A stretch of 64,000 bases of DNA from Hyphomonas johnsonii MHS-2 (GTDB taxonomy: Bacteria; Pseudomonadota; Alphaproteobacteria; Caulobacterales; Hyphomonadaceae): contig NZ_ARYK01000001.1 in the NCBI RefSeq assembly GCF_000685275.1, positions 992,001 to 1,056,000 of the forward strand, written 5' to 3'. This document shows positions 56,299 to 64,000 of the stretch, in pieces (positions within the stretch are counted from its first letter, which is position 1; the number at the start of each line of letters is the position of its first letter). The position numbers were made by a program, and so were the translations under genes. Below the pieces are notes generated by a model, which had not been told where the DNA came from, ran no database searches, and saw nothing but the letters and a program-made list of their open reading frames with translations.

Positions 56299-57056
56299 CG
56301 AAAGCGATCTGCCTTAACGCTGACATTGGCGAAATGCCCGGCGAACCCGGCCGGGCGCTCGACCGCGCCATGCTCGACGTGGTCACCCGATGCAGCATCG
56401 CATCAGGCGGTCATGCAGGCGACGCGCAAAGCATGGCTGCCACGGTCAAGGCAGCAGACGCCCGCAACGTCCTGATCGGCGCCCATCCATCCTATCCTGA
56501 CCGCGAAGGCTTCGGCCGGCGTGCAATGGCCATGGACGCCGACGCCTTGCGCGACAGCTTGCTCGAGCAGGTTCGTGCGCTCGCATCCATCGCCCGCGAG
56601 CGTGGTCAGGCCCTGTCGCACCTCAAACCTCACGGCGCACTCTACAACACCGCAGCCCGCGACGCCGGGATTGCGCGTGTCGTGGTGGAGGCCACGCTAC
56701 GGTCCCGCATAGACTTGTTGATCGGCCCGCCACATTCGAAACTTGCAGCTGCCGCCGCTGACAGCGGACTCCCGTTTCTGGCCGAAGGCTTCGCCGACCG
56801 GACGTACGAGGCGTCTGGAGACCTCACCCCGCGTACTGAGCCGGGCGCCGTTATCGAAACCGACGCGGACCGGATCCGCCAGGCCCTGCAGATCGTCGAG
56901 ACCGGCACTGTCACCACTCGCACCGGAGAAACACTCCAGCTGCCCGTCCGCACGATCTGCGTGCATGGTGACACGCCCGGAGCCCTCGCCAGCGCCCGCC
57001 ATATCCGTTCGGCTCTGGAATCGTCCGGAATTGTTGTCGCGCCCGTCGAGCCATGA
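56295..57056 (+). CDS. pxpA: 5-oxoprolinase subunit A (LamB/YcsF family)
   Basis: 253 residues. Family blocks: LNADIGEMPG, SGGHAGD, IGAHPSYPDREGFGRR, LKPHGALYN, FADRTYEASGDLTPR and TICVHGDTPGA. With PxpB and PxpC it opens 5-oxoproline (pyroglutamate) to glutamate using ATP. The GTG at 56295 is preferred since it makes the usual GTGA overlap with the upstream stop; a GTG at 56289 is possible. Confidence 0.93.
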   Translation: MTKAICLNADIGEMPGEPGRALDRAMLDVVTRCSIASGGHAGDAQSMAATVKAADARNVLIGAHPSYPDREGFGRRAMAMDADALRDSLLEQVRALASIARERGQALSHLKPHGALYNTAARDAGIARVVVEATLRSRIDLLIGPPHSKLAAAAADSGLPFLAEGFADRTYEASGDLTPRTEPGAVIETDADRIRQALQIVETGTVTTRTGETLQLPVRTICVHGDTPGALASARHIRSALESSGIVVAPVEP

Positions 57057-57688
57057 ACGAGCCAGATATTCTGTTCAGCGGTGACGATGCGCTCCGGGTC
57101 CTGCTCAGCGACCGGGCAACGCGGATCGCGCGGGCAAGCCAGCTCCGCCAGTCGGGTGACTGGCTTGAAGTCGTGCCGGGTCGCCAGGACGTGACGGTGC
57201 AGTTCGATCCCATCCGTCTCACGCCTGCCGAGGCCATGGCGCACCTCCGCCTCACCCTTGCCACACCCCCACCACCCACGCGCCACGCCACACGGACGAT
57301 CGACATTCCCGTCCGTTTCGGCGGTTCTGACGGCCCGGATCTCGCAATGATCGCAGAGAGTCTGGGCGTGACCGAGCCCGATATTGTCTCGCAATTGCTG
57401 GCCCAGCCGCTGCGGGTCGACATGCTGGGGTTCACGCCGGGATTCGCTTACATGACAGGCCTTGAAGAGCATTATGTGATTCCGCGCCTTCTGCAGCCAC
57501 GGCAACAGGTTCCAGCAGGGTCCATTGGACTTATAACCGGCCAGTGCGGCCTTTATGCGCTCGCAGGGCCGGGTGGATGGCCCATCATCGGTCGCGCGCT
57601 TGCCAGCCTGTTTGATCCTGCCTCCGCTGATCCCTTCATCCTGCAGCCGGGCCTGCAGGTTCGGCTTGTGGACAGCAGCAAGGCATGA
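57053..57688 (+). CDS. pxpB: 5-oxoprolinase subunit B (KipI family)
   Basis: 211 residues of the allophanate-hydrolase subunit 1 fold. Diagnostic C-terminal region: LGFTPGFAYMTGLEE, PRLLQPRQQVPAGSIGLITGQ and YALAGPGGWPIIGR. N-terminal half shows the usual LVEF-type strand DVTVQFDP. It acts with PxpC. Overlaps pxpA and pxpC by 4 nt on each side. Confidence 0.94.
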   Translation: MNEPDILFSGDDALRVLLSDRATRIARASQLRQSGDWLEVVPGRQDVTVQFDPIRLTPAEAMAHLRLTLATPPPPTRHATRTIDIPVRFGGSDGPDLAMIAESLGVTEPDIVSQLLAQPLRVDMLGFTPGFAYMTGLEEHYVIPRLLQPRQQVPAGSIGLITGQCGLYALAGPGGWPIIGRALASLFDPASADPFILQPGLQVRLVDSSKA

Positions 57689-58611
57689 GCCTCACGATCC
57701 TCCAGCCCGGCGCCCAGATGACCCTGCAAGGCGCCCCCCGGATCGGCACCCGCCACCTCGGCGTCCCGGCGAGCGGCCCGGCTGACCCACTGTCCATGGC
57801 GCTGGCCAACCACCTGGTCGGAAATGCCTGCGACGCTACCTGTATAGAGATCACGTTCGGGAACGCAGCTATCCGGTTCAACACCGCAGCCAGTTTCGCG
57901 CTGACCGGCGCGCCCGCTGCAGCAGCGCTTGCAGGTCGCGCCATCGCACCTCACACCGCTCATACTGCGCAAGCGGGAAACGAACTCAGGATAGACGGCG
58001 TGGGGCAGGGGTGCCGAATATACCTATCCATCGCCGGAACGTTGGCTACCAACGCCTTTCTGGGCTCGACGTCTACATACCTGCCGGCCCGTCTCGGTGG
58101 CCACGAAGGCCGCGCATTGAAACCTGGAGACCAGATCGCCATTGCAGCGCCGCGCAGCGCACCAACCATTGAAACACCTGCCGAATTTCGTCCGATCTGC
58201 AGTAATAGTTACGCATTGCGTGCGGTTGAGGGGCCGGATTATGTCGCCAGCCAGTCTGGCATATGGGATGAAACGTTCACCGCCACGCAACGCGCGAGCC
58301 GCATGGGGCTGGAGCTTGAAGGCCGCTTTCCGGATCCTGCGAGCGCGTCCGACATCCCGAGTTCCGCCGTCTTTCCGGGGGCGTTGCAGTTGCCGCCCGG
58401 CGGACACGGCTTCCTGCTGCTGGCCGACGGTCAGACAACAGGCGGCTATCCGCACATCCTCCAGGTCGTCCGCGCTGACCGCCACATCCTCGGACAGATC
58501 AGGCCGGGTGATCGTATCCGTTTTCTCCAGCGCACACACGCGCAGGCGACCGAAGCGCTCCGCGCCAAACAGGCACTGCTGGCAGGCTGGCTACCGGAAT
58601 TCAGCCTTTAA
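57685..58611 (+). CDS. pxpC: 5-oxoprolinase subunit C (KipA family)
   Basis: 308 residues of the allophanate-hydrolase subunit 2 fold, with TRHLGVPASGPADPLSMALAN near the start, EGPDY in the middle and LPPGGHGFLLLADGQTTGGYPHI near the end. Last gene of the operon. No U-tract terminator was seen after it. Confidence 0.94.
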   Translation: MSLTILQPGAQMTLQGAPRIGTRHLGVPASGPADPLSMALANHLVGNACDATCIEITFGNAAIRFNTAASFALTGAPAAAALAGRAIAPHTAHTAQAGNELRIDGVGQGCRIYLSIAGTLATNAFLGSTSTYLPARLGGHEGRALKPGDQIAIAAPRSAPTIETPAEFRPICSNSYALRAVEGPDYVASQSGIWDETFTATQRASRMGLELEGRFPDPASASDIPSSAVFPGALQLPPGGHGFLLLADGQTTGGYPHILQVVRADRHILGQIRPGDRIRFLQRTHAQATEALRAKQALLAGWLPEFSL

Positions 58612-58840
58612 GAAAGGGAGGAGGGGGGCTTGCGGGACGGGTGGGAAGTCCTAACGGTTTCCTAATCGCAATCTTCGCGCACCCACACTAACAGCGGCAA
58701 ATCTGGACCGTGAACGTCGCCGGAACGCGATGACCGACAGGCCGGTGGCTCGGGTGTTGCTTGAATGCGCCAAGGGTGCCGAGGACATTCTATCCTTGAG
58801 TCGCATAATCATCATTATGGGAAAAAATATAGGCCGGTAG
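58612..58840. other. Non-coding gap between convergent pxpC and the PhnP-like gene
   Basis: 229 nt. A 36-codon ORF on the plus strand (58730-58840) has no ribosome-binding site and no recognisable content. An AT-rich patch (GGGAAAAAATATAGG) lies near 58820. I see no hairpin with a U-tract and nothing else to report. Confidence 0.5.
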
Positions 58841-59650
58841 TCAGGCCGAGAATGGCAGGACCATGCCATCATATCCAGGTTCAACGCCCTGTGGCAGCTC
58901 CCTCACCAGCGTCTGGTAATCCATGTCCACGTGCATGTTGGTAAGCACAGCGCGCGTCGGTTTCAGCTCGGCGATCCATGCCAGCGCCTGGTCAAGGCTC
59001 GCGTGGGATGGGTGCTCTGTGCGGCGCAGCGCATCCACCACGAGCGTATCGAGGCCTCTCAGATGGTCCATGGTCGCGTCTGGTATGCCATTCACATCGT
59101 TGCAATAGGCCAGCCCCCCTATACGGAACCCGCAGCTGCGGATGCGTCCGTGCTCCAGGTCGACTGGAAGCAATTCCACAGGCCCGCCGTCCCCTGAAAG
59201 CGTGAACCGCTCGTATGGCACAATGTCGGGCTCGGTCTGCAGGATCGGCGGATAGCCGCCCATGCCCTTGAAACAATAACCGAACCGCCGATCGAGGGAT
59301 TCCCGCGTGGCCTTGTCCATATATGTCGGGATGTGCCGACGCATCCGGATGACGAGTGCCCGCACATCGTCGATACCGTGCGTCTGGTCGGCGTGGTCGT
59401 GCGTGTAGACAAGTGCGTCCACGTGGGTCACCCGCGCGGCCAGCAATTGCTCCCTGAGGTCAGGAGAGGTGTCGATCAGGATCCGCGTGATGGCGCCATC
59501 CGGCCCGAGCCGGTCGAGCAAGGCACCACATCGTGTCCGCCGGTTCTTGGGCTCCTCCGGGTCGCACAGGCCCCAGTCTCCGCCAACGCGCGGCACGCCG
59601 CCCGACGAGCCTGTTCCAAGCAGTGTCAGTCGGTACCCGGTATCGGTCAT
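58841..59650 (-). CDS. PhnP-like metallo-beta-lactamase-fold hydrolase
   Basis: 269 residues. Metal motif THDHADQTHGIDD, an N-terminal GTGSSGGVPRVGG and late HVDMDY place it in the PhnP/RNase Z-like branch. A possible structural zinc site is near GLCDPEEPKNRRTRC. Such enzymes cleave cyclic phosphodiesters. It overlaps tatD by 4 nt, an arrangement conserved in alphaproteobacteria, but the physiological substrate is not known. Confidence 0.88.
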   Translation of the reverse strand: MTDTGYRLTLLGTGSSGGVPRVGGDWGLCDPEEPKNRRTRCGALLDRLGPDGAITRILIDTSPDLREQLLAARVTHVDALVYTHDHADQTHGIDDVRALVIRMRRHIPTYMDKATRESLDRRFGYCFKGMGGYPPILQTEPDIVPYERFTLSGDGGPVELLPVDLEHGRIRSCGFRIGGLAYCNDVNGIPDATMDHLRGLDTLVVDALRRTEHPSHASLDQALAWIAELKPTRAVLTNMHVDMDYQTLVRELPQGVEPGYDGMVLPFSA

Positions 59651-60420
59651 GCTGATACGCCCGCAAACAGTGCAACAGCGTTCGCTTCGGTAATCTTGAT
59701 TACATCCTCGACGGGCAGTTGCTTTACCGCAGCTAATGCTTCGGCCACATGCACGAGATAGGCGGGCTCATTGCGCCGGCCCCGCATGGGCATCGGCGTA
59801 AGAAAGGGACAATCGGTCTCGAGGATCAGGCGGTCCATTGGCACCTCGGCGATCACCTCCCGCACTTCATTTGCACTCCGAAACGACAGGATGCCCGACA
59901 CGGACACGAACGCGCCGAGCGCCAGGCCCCGTTTCGCGAGGTCCAGGCCGCCAGTGTAGCAGTGCAGCAGTGGTCGGAACGCGCCCTTCGCATATTCCTC
60001 TTCCAGGACGTCTGCCATCATCGCGTCAGCTTCACGCGTGTGCAGGATCAATGGCAGGCCGGTTTCCCGCGCGGCTTGGATGTGTTTTCGCAAGCTCACC
60101 AACTGGTCTTCCTGCGGGCTGTAGCCGTAGTGAAAATCAAGACCGGTCTCGCCTATCGCCACCACATTGGGATCGGTTGCCGCGTCCGCCAGATCATCAA
60201 CCGTGATATTGGGAAAGTCCTTCGAATGATGCGGGTGGACGCCGACGGAGCACCAGATGTCATCATGCGCCGCCGCGAGGGACCTGACGGCCGGGAAATT
60301 GTCGAATCGGTCGCAAATCGCCAGGAACCGCCGGATACCCGCTGTCCTCGCCCGGTCGAGGACGTCTTCCAGATCGTCCGCAAAAGCGTCGCCGTGGAGA
60401 TTGACGTGTGTATCAAACAT
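59647..60420 (-). CDS. tatD: TatD-family deoxyribonuclease
   Basis: 257-residue metal-dependent hydrolase with DTHVNLHGD (first metal pair; the second His of the usual DxHxH is Asn-Leu-His here), IGETGLDFHY, LILHTREAD, LLHCYTGG and ETDCPFLTP. It acts as a 3'-5' exonuclease. It lies 10 nt behind holB in the tmk-holB-tatD run. Confidence 0.93.
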   Translation of the reverse strand: MFDTHVNLHGDAFADDLEDVLDRARTAGIRRFLAICDRFDNFPAVRSLAAAHDDIWCSVGVHPHHSKDFPNITVDDLADAATDPNVVAIGETGLDFHYGYSPQEDQLVSLRKHIQAARETGLPLILHTREADAMMADVLEEEYAKGAFRPLLHCYTGGLDLAKRGLALGAFVSVSGILSFRSANEVREVIAEVPMDRLILETDCPFLTPMPMRGRRNEPAYLVHVAEALAAVKQLPVEDVIKITEANAVALFAGVSA

Positions 60421-60430
60421 GCGGTGACGC

Positions 60431-61366
60431 TTAGCCTTGGACGGCTACGGAATAAAGGCCCGCGATCACCTTCGAGACAGTCTGCGATGGCTCCATGTTC
60501 AGCCTGTCCGCCTCACCGAGCAGGCGCGATGTTTCCAGCCAGGCGCTAGCTGCCGGGGCGTCGGTCTCTGCGCGGTCCGCCAGCCAGCCGAGCACTTCTT
60601 CGCGAAAGGCCTCGAGCGCCACTGCGTCTACATTCGCTGCCTGCACGGCGGCCGTCAGCACCGCGTCCGTCGGCTTTGGCATCGCCCGCAGCAAAGTCCG
60701 CGCCGCGCTTGCCGCTTCCATCCCGCTCTGACTCGACAGCCTGAGTCCCAGCCCGGGTCGGCCGCGCGCAAGCCCGGCCGCTTCCTTGGGTGCACCAACG
60801 CTTTCGAGGACTTGCCGCGTTTCATTATCCGACAGCGCCGACAGCCGGAGTGTCCGGCACCGTGACCGGATTGTTGGCAGGATCGGCTGGGATCCGTGAT
60901 TGATCAGAAACACGATGCTCGACGGTGGCGGTTCTTCCAGCGTCTTCAGCAAGGCGTTCGCGCCGTTCCGGTTCAGTTCGTCCAGCGCATCGATGATGCC
61001 CACGCGCCAGCCGCCAAGCGCCGGTTTCAGCGTGAAGAAGTGGTTCAGGTCGCGCACCTGGTCGACCGTGATGTCCTGCCTCGGCTTGCCCTTGTCGTTC
61101 AACTCGATCTGGACGGTCCGCTGATCCGGATGCCCGCCCGCAACACATTTCTGCATGACCGGGTCATCCGCACCAGCGTTCAGGGGCTCACCGGCCGGCC
61201 CCCGGGCGCCGAGCATGAACGCCGCGAGCCTGTGGGCCAACTGCGCTTTCCCGATACCTGCCGGCCCCTCGATCAACCAGGCATGATGCAGCTTGCCGGT
61301 GGCCTGCGCAGAAAGAAAGGCGGCCTGGGCCGCGTCATGGCCGATCAGGGGCAATGCGATATTCAT
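60431..61366 (-). CDS. holB: DNA polymerase III subunit delta'
   Basis: 311 residues of the clamp-loader AAA+ fold. Walker A-like GPAGIGKAQLA, the SRC motif in TIRSRCRTLRL and the sensor-1 stretch ALDELNRNGANALLKTLEEPP are present. ATG at 61366 (MNIALPLIGHD) overlaps the tmk stop by ATGA; the longer frame to 61411 is not needed. Confidence 0.92.
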   Translation of the reverse strand: MNIALPLIGHDAAQAAFLSAQATGKLHHAWLIEGPAGIGKAQLAHRLAAFMLGARGPAGEPLNAGADDPVMQKCVAGGHPDQRTVQIELNDKGKPRQDITVDQVRDLNHFFTLKPALGGWRVGIIDALDELNRNGANALLKTLEEPPPSSIVFLINHGSQPILPTIRSRCRTLRLSALSDNETRQVLESVGAPKEAAGLARGRPGLGLRLSSQSGMEAASAARTLLRAMPKPTDAVLTAAVQAANVDAVALEAFREEVLGWLADRAETDAPAASAWLETSRLLGEADRLNMEPSQTVSKVIAGLYSVAVQG

Positions 61367-62022
61367 GCGCCCTGGCCCCTGGCTGCCAGCAATCGGTCGA
61401 GTTCCGTCCATGCTGCATCTGCCACTTCGTCAGCGGGGCGCGACGCGTCCAGCAGCCGACACCGCGCTGGCTCGGTCCGCACAAGCTCAATGAAACCCGT
61501 TCGGACCGCCTGATGGAAATCGTCCGGCCGGACCTCAAACGCATCCGAGGCCCCAGGGCGACTCTTTCGCCGGCCGGCCGTCGCATCAAGCGGTGCGTCC
61601 AGCACCAGCGTAAGGTCGGGCACATCCTGCGCCAGCACCGAACGCTCCATCGCCTTCAGGAAATCCATCGGCACACCGGCGCCGACGCTCTGATAGACCC
61701 GCGTGGAATCGGCGAACCGATCGCAGATAACCCACTTTCCAGCCGCCAGCGCAGGACGGATCAGCTTGTCCAGGTGATCGGACCTCGCGGCATTCATCAA
61801 CAAGGCCTCAGCCATCGGCGACCAGGCTTCACTGCGTGGAGGGTGCAGCGCCAGTTCCCGAACGGATTCGGCAAGCGGTGTGCCGCCCGGTTCTCGGGTC
61901 TCCACAACTTCGATGCCATTGGCGGCCAACCGTTCGGCCAGAGCGTGTTGCAGGGTTGATTTGCCCGTGCCCTCGCCACCTTCGAGCGTGATGAACCTGC
62001 CGCGCGATATGTCAGCCATCAT
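61363..62022 (-). CDS. tmk: Thymidylate kinase
   Basis: 219 residues with P-loop LEGGEGTGKST, DRF motif (ICDRFADSTRVYQ) and the TREPGGT-like REPGGTPLAESVRE. It makes dTDP from dTMP. Starts with two consecutive ATGs (62022/62019), overlapping the dacC 3' end by about 8-11 nt. Confidence 0.95.
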   Translation of the reverse strand: MMADISRGRFITLEGGEGTGKSTLQHALAERLAANGIEVVETREPGGTPLAESVRELALHPPRSEAWSPMAEALLMNAARSDHLDKLIRPALAAGKWVICDRFADSTRVYQSVGAGVPMDFLKAMERSVLAQDVPDLTLVLDAPLDATAGRRKSRPGASDAFEVRPDDFHQAVRTGFIELVRTEPARCRLLDASRPADEVADAAWTELDRLLAARGQGA

Positions 62023-63166
62023 TGCCGGAAATCATCGCGCTCAATCCTTCGACCGCGCGGCCAAAGAAGCCGAGCTTCTTCACATCGGCTTCGGCGATCA
62101 CCGGCGCTTCGACGGGAGGGCGCCCTTCAAGCGTCACAACCAGCTTGCCAACGCGATCGCCTTTCTTGATTGGCGCCTCTAGCGGCTTCTCGAGGACGAT
62201 TTCTGTCTTGGCTTTCTCGAATGCAGCCTTGTGGCCGGCGATCAGCATCGGTTCGGCGAGGGAAACGGGAACCAGCCCTTGCTGTCCCAGCCACACTTTT
62301 TGTTCCGGTAGTGCAACGGATTCCGGTGCAATCGTTTTCAGTTCATAGCTCTGGAAAGCGAGACGCATCATGCGTTCGCCTTCCGACGCCCGGGCCGCCT
62401 TCGTCGGGAGGCCGTTGATGACGATGATCCGCCGGACACCATCCCGGACCGCCGACGCCGTCAGGCCATAACCCGCTGCTTCCAGGTGTCCCGTCTTCAA
62501 CCCGTCCGCACCGGCAACCTCAAGCAGGGGATTGCGATTGGGCTGGGTATACTCGCGCCAAGAATAGGAAGGGTCATCATACCATTCATAATATTGTGGG
62601 TAGTCTTCGATCGTCATTTTCGCGAGGCGCGCAAGATCGGCCGCCGAGATGACATGGCCCACAGCTTCGAGCCCGGTTGCGTTCAGGAAATTGACCGACT
62701 TCAGGCCCTTTTCATGCGCCAGGTCCGTCATGCGTTTCGCGAATGCTTCCTCTGATCCGGCCAGGCCTTCGCCCAGCACGATGCAGGCATCGTTGCCTGA
62801 CATGATGATGACACCGTGCAGCAGTTCCTCGACCGTCGGTGTATCCTTGGGCACAAGGCCCATCGTCGATGTGCCAGACGGAAAGCCGCCGCGACGCCAG
62901 GCATCTTCACTGACGGTGAGCCGGTCGGTGAGTGAAATTTCGCCCCGATTGATCATGTCGAAGACGAGATAGGCGGTCATCATCTTGGTCATGGATGCCG
63001 GGATCATCGGCTCGTCGCCGTTCTTGGAGAACAGGATTTCACCCGTCGTGTAATCCATGATCACCGCGTGAGACGCAGGCGTATCAATGATCTGTGCCGT
63101 TGCCGGCGTTGCGACCAGGGAAAACAGACAGGTCAGGGCGGCGAGAATTAGGTTCCGGCGCTGCAT
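62012..63166 (-). CDS. dacC: D-alanyl-D-alanine carboxypeptidase (PBP5/6 type)
   Basis: 384 residues: signal peptide ending near ATAQ (residue 25), the SxxK serine in IPASMTKMM, SGN motif (IMSGNDACI), KTG motif (DGLKTGHLEAAGYG), then the PBP5 C-terminal beta domain and a terminal amphipathic helix (GFFGRAVEGLSAMI) for membrane binding. It trims peptidoglycan pentapeptides. ATG at 63166 is chosen for the signal peptide. Confidence 0.94.
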   Translation of the reverse strand: MQRRNLILAALTCLFSLVATPATAQIIDTPASHAVIMDYTTGEILFSKNGDEPMIPASMTKMMTAYLVFDMINRGEISLTDRLTVSEDAWRRGGFPSGTSTMGLVPKDTPTVEELLHGVIIMSGNDACIVLGEGLAGSEEAFAKRMTDLAHEKGLKSVNFLNATGLEAVGHVISAADLARLAKMTIEDYPQYYEWYDDPSYSWREYTQPNRNPLLEVAGADGLKTGHLEAAGYGLTASAVRDGVRRIIVINGLPTKAARASEGERMMRLAFQSYELKTIAPESVALPEQKVWLGQQGLVPVSLAEPMLIAGHKAAFEKAKTEIVLEKPLEAPIKKGDRVGKLVVTLEGRPPVEAPVIAEADVKKLGFFGRAVEGLSAMISGNDG

Positions 63167-63211
63167 GTATTGACGGCCTCCAATGCAATTGTTGGGGATC
63201 CGGAATGAAAT

Positions 63212-63248
63212 CCGGCCCTTTTCCCCACTATAGGGGAAAAAGGGCCGG
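63212..63248 (-). terminator. Large hairpin between rlpA and dacC
   Basis: CCGGCCCTTTTCCCC ... GGGGAAAAAGGGCCGG, about 15 pairs with one bulged base and a 6-nt loop. On the minus strand it is followed by ATTTCATT, so termination after rlpA is probable but leaky. Confidence 0.6.
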
Positions 63249-63287
63249 TTTGTGGTCAGCGTCAATGGGTTCAGCTGTCGCGGAGCG

Positions 63288-64000
63288 TTACTGGTCGGTC
63301 ACGACGCGGGCGCCTGAAACTCCTCGTGACGCCAGTTGATCCTTCATCGTCACTGCCGGCAGGCGGCCATCAAAGGGGCCGACCCGGACCCGGAAGTAGT
63401 CTGCACCGTTGACGCGGGCCGGTACGATCACGACTGGCAGTCCCTGTCCGAGTTGGGCCTGCATGTCCTGAGCATTGCCGATGTCGGTAAAGGAGCCAAC
63501 CTGCACAAAATAGTCTCCCGCCGCGCGCGACGGTGCTTGGGTGTAGGTGGGCATCGCAGACTCGGCCGGAACCGAATACTGAGCCTGGACGGGCTCGGCA
63601 TAGGTGCTTTCAGGGGTATAATTCGCCAGCGTCAGGGTCGCAGCAGGCGGGTTGTAGGCTGTTTGCGTTCCGGACTGGCCGCCGACCGGTGCCGGACCCA
63701 GGTAACGGACGCGCACATTGGCCTTCCCTGCCCCGCCAAACCCAAGAACGTCTGCTGCCTTGCGGGATACCTGGAGCATCGCGCCATCTTCAAACGGCCC
63801 ACGGTCGTTCACCCGGACCACGACTTCACGTTGCGTGTCCATGTTGATGACCTGCACGAGGCTGGGCAACGGCAATGTCGGGTGCGCGGCGGTCATGCCG
63901 CCTTGAGTGAAGGTCTCGCCATTCGCGGTGGGAAGCCCGGCAAATTCGTCGCCGTAGACAACGCCCACTCCAAGCTCGTCGAATACCGGCGTGGCTGAAG
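63288..64000 (-). CDS. rlpA: Septal-ring lytic transglycosylase RlpA (5' end missing)
   Basis: The frame is open to the right edge, so the N-terminus is outside the window; the GTG at 63968 is internal. The double-psi beta-barrel domain shows GLPTANGETF, TAAHPTLPLPSLVQV and the catalytic-region VRVNDRGPF. A low-complexity linker leads to a C-terminal SPOR domain (about last 75 residues, DYFVQVGSFTDIGNAQDM ... YFRVRVGPF) that binds denuded glycan at the septum. dacC follows, as in most alphaproteobacteria. Confidence 0.93.
   Translation of the reverse strand, partial: SATPVFDELGVGVVYGDEFAGLPTANGETFTQGGMTAAHPTLPLPSLVQVINMDTQREVVVRVNDRGPFEDGAMLQVSRKAADVLGFGGAGKANVRVRYLGPAPVGGQSGTQTAYNPPAATLTLANYTPESTYAEPVQAQYSVPAESAMPTYTQAPSRAAGDYFVQVGSFTDIGNAQDMQAQLGQGLPVVIVPARVNGADYFRVRVGPFDGRLPAVTMKDQLASRGVSGARVVTDQ

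Noticed and set aside
58730-58840. 36-codon ORF between pxpC and the PhnP-like gene
   Set aside because: No ribosome-binding site, no family resemblance and an AT-rich end; most likely chance.

Overview
The window is a GC-rich (by eye about 60 %), densely coded chromosomal segment of an alphaproteobacterium. It most likely comes from the Caulobacterales/Hyphomonadaceae side of the class. The evidence is a dusB-ntrB-ntrC-ntrY-ntrX-trkA-trkH-hfq-hflX-mazG block, a fused ispDF, a PDH locus with lipoyl domains on both E1-beta and E2, a tRNA-His with G1:U72 and A73 (the Caulobacter-type identity set), and a PopA/PleD-like degenerate GGDEF protein. I see no phage, insertion sequence, CRISPR array or rRNA operon. 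Almost everything is core metabolism, and many genes overlap by 4 nt (ATGA/GTGA).

Layout: 1-5.4 kb is a polyhydroxyalkanoate locus (truncated Lys/Ala-rich protein with a helix-hairpin-helix tail, TetR regulator, divergent phaC and phaZ, and a convergent acyl-ACP-synthetase-like enzyme). 5.5-9.8 kb holds lipA, a Coq10/RatA-like gene, pncC (CinA C-domain), ispDF and dusB. 9.75-21.3 kb is the nitrogen-regulation/potassium/RNA-chaperone block. 21.3-24.0 kb is a sugar-acid cluster (SDR, DgoK, SMP-30 lactonase) that fits an oxidative galactose-type pathway. 24.2-26.5 kb has secE, nusG, tRNA-His and an OmpA protein with a 30-proline linker.

26.6-32.4 kb is an arginine succinyltransferase (AST) operon in which an M20 hydrolase takes the place of AstE, followed by a zeta-class GST. 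32.4-35.4 kb has an envelope protein of unknown function, a DUF6285/aminoglycoside-phosphotransferase-like pair and a DUF502 protein. 35.4-42.6 kb has recG, sdhE, mfd and the PopA-like protein. 42.7-46.4 kb has an AMACR-type CoA enzyme, a frameshifted histidine phosphatase, a structured non-coding stretch, an M19 dipeptidase lipoprotein and rpmF. 46.5-53.8 kb is eno, ftsB, pdhA-pdhB-pdhC, a small lipoprotein and lpd.

53.9-58.6 kb is the most interesting region. It is a fully overlapping five-gene operon: a DUF2891 lipoprotein, an NRAMP-fold transporter without the metal-binding DPGN and MPH motifs, and pxpA-pxpB-pxpC (5-oxoprolinase). I read it as a candidate pyroglutamate acquisition-and-hydrolysis system. 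The window ends with a minus-strand run: rlpA (cut by the right edge), dacC, tmk, holB, tatD and a PhnP-like metallo-hydrolase. No gene-free stretch exceeds about 250 bases.
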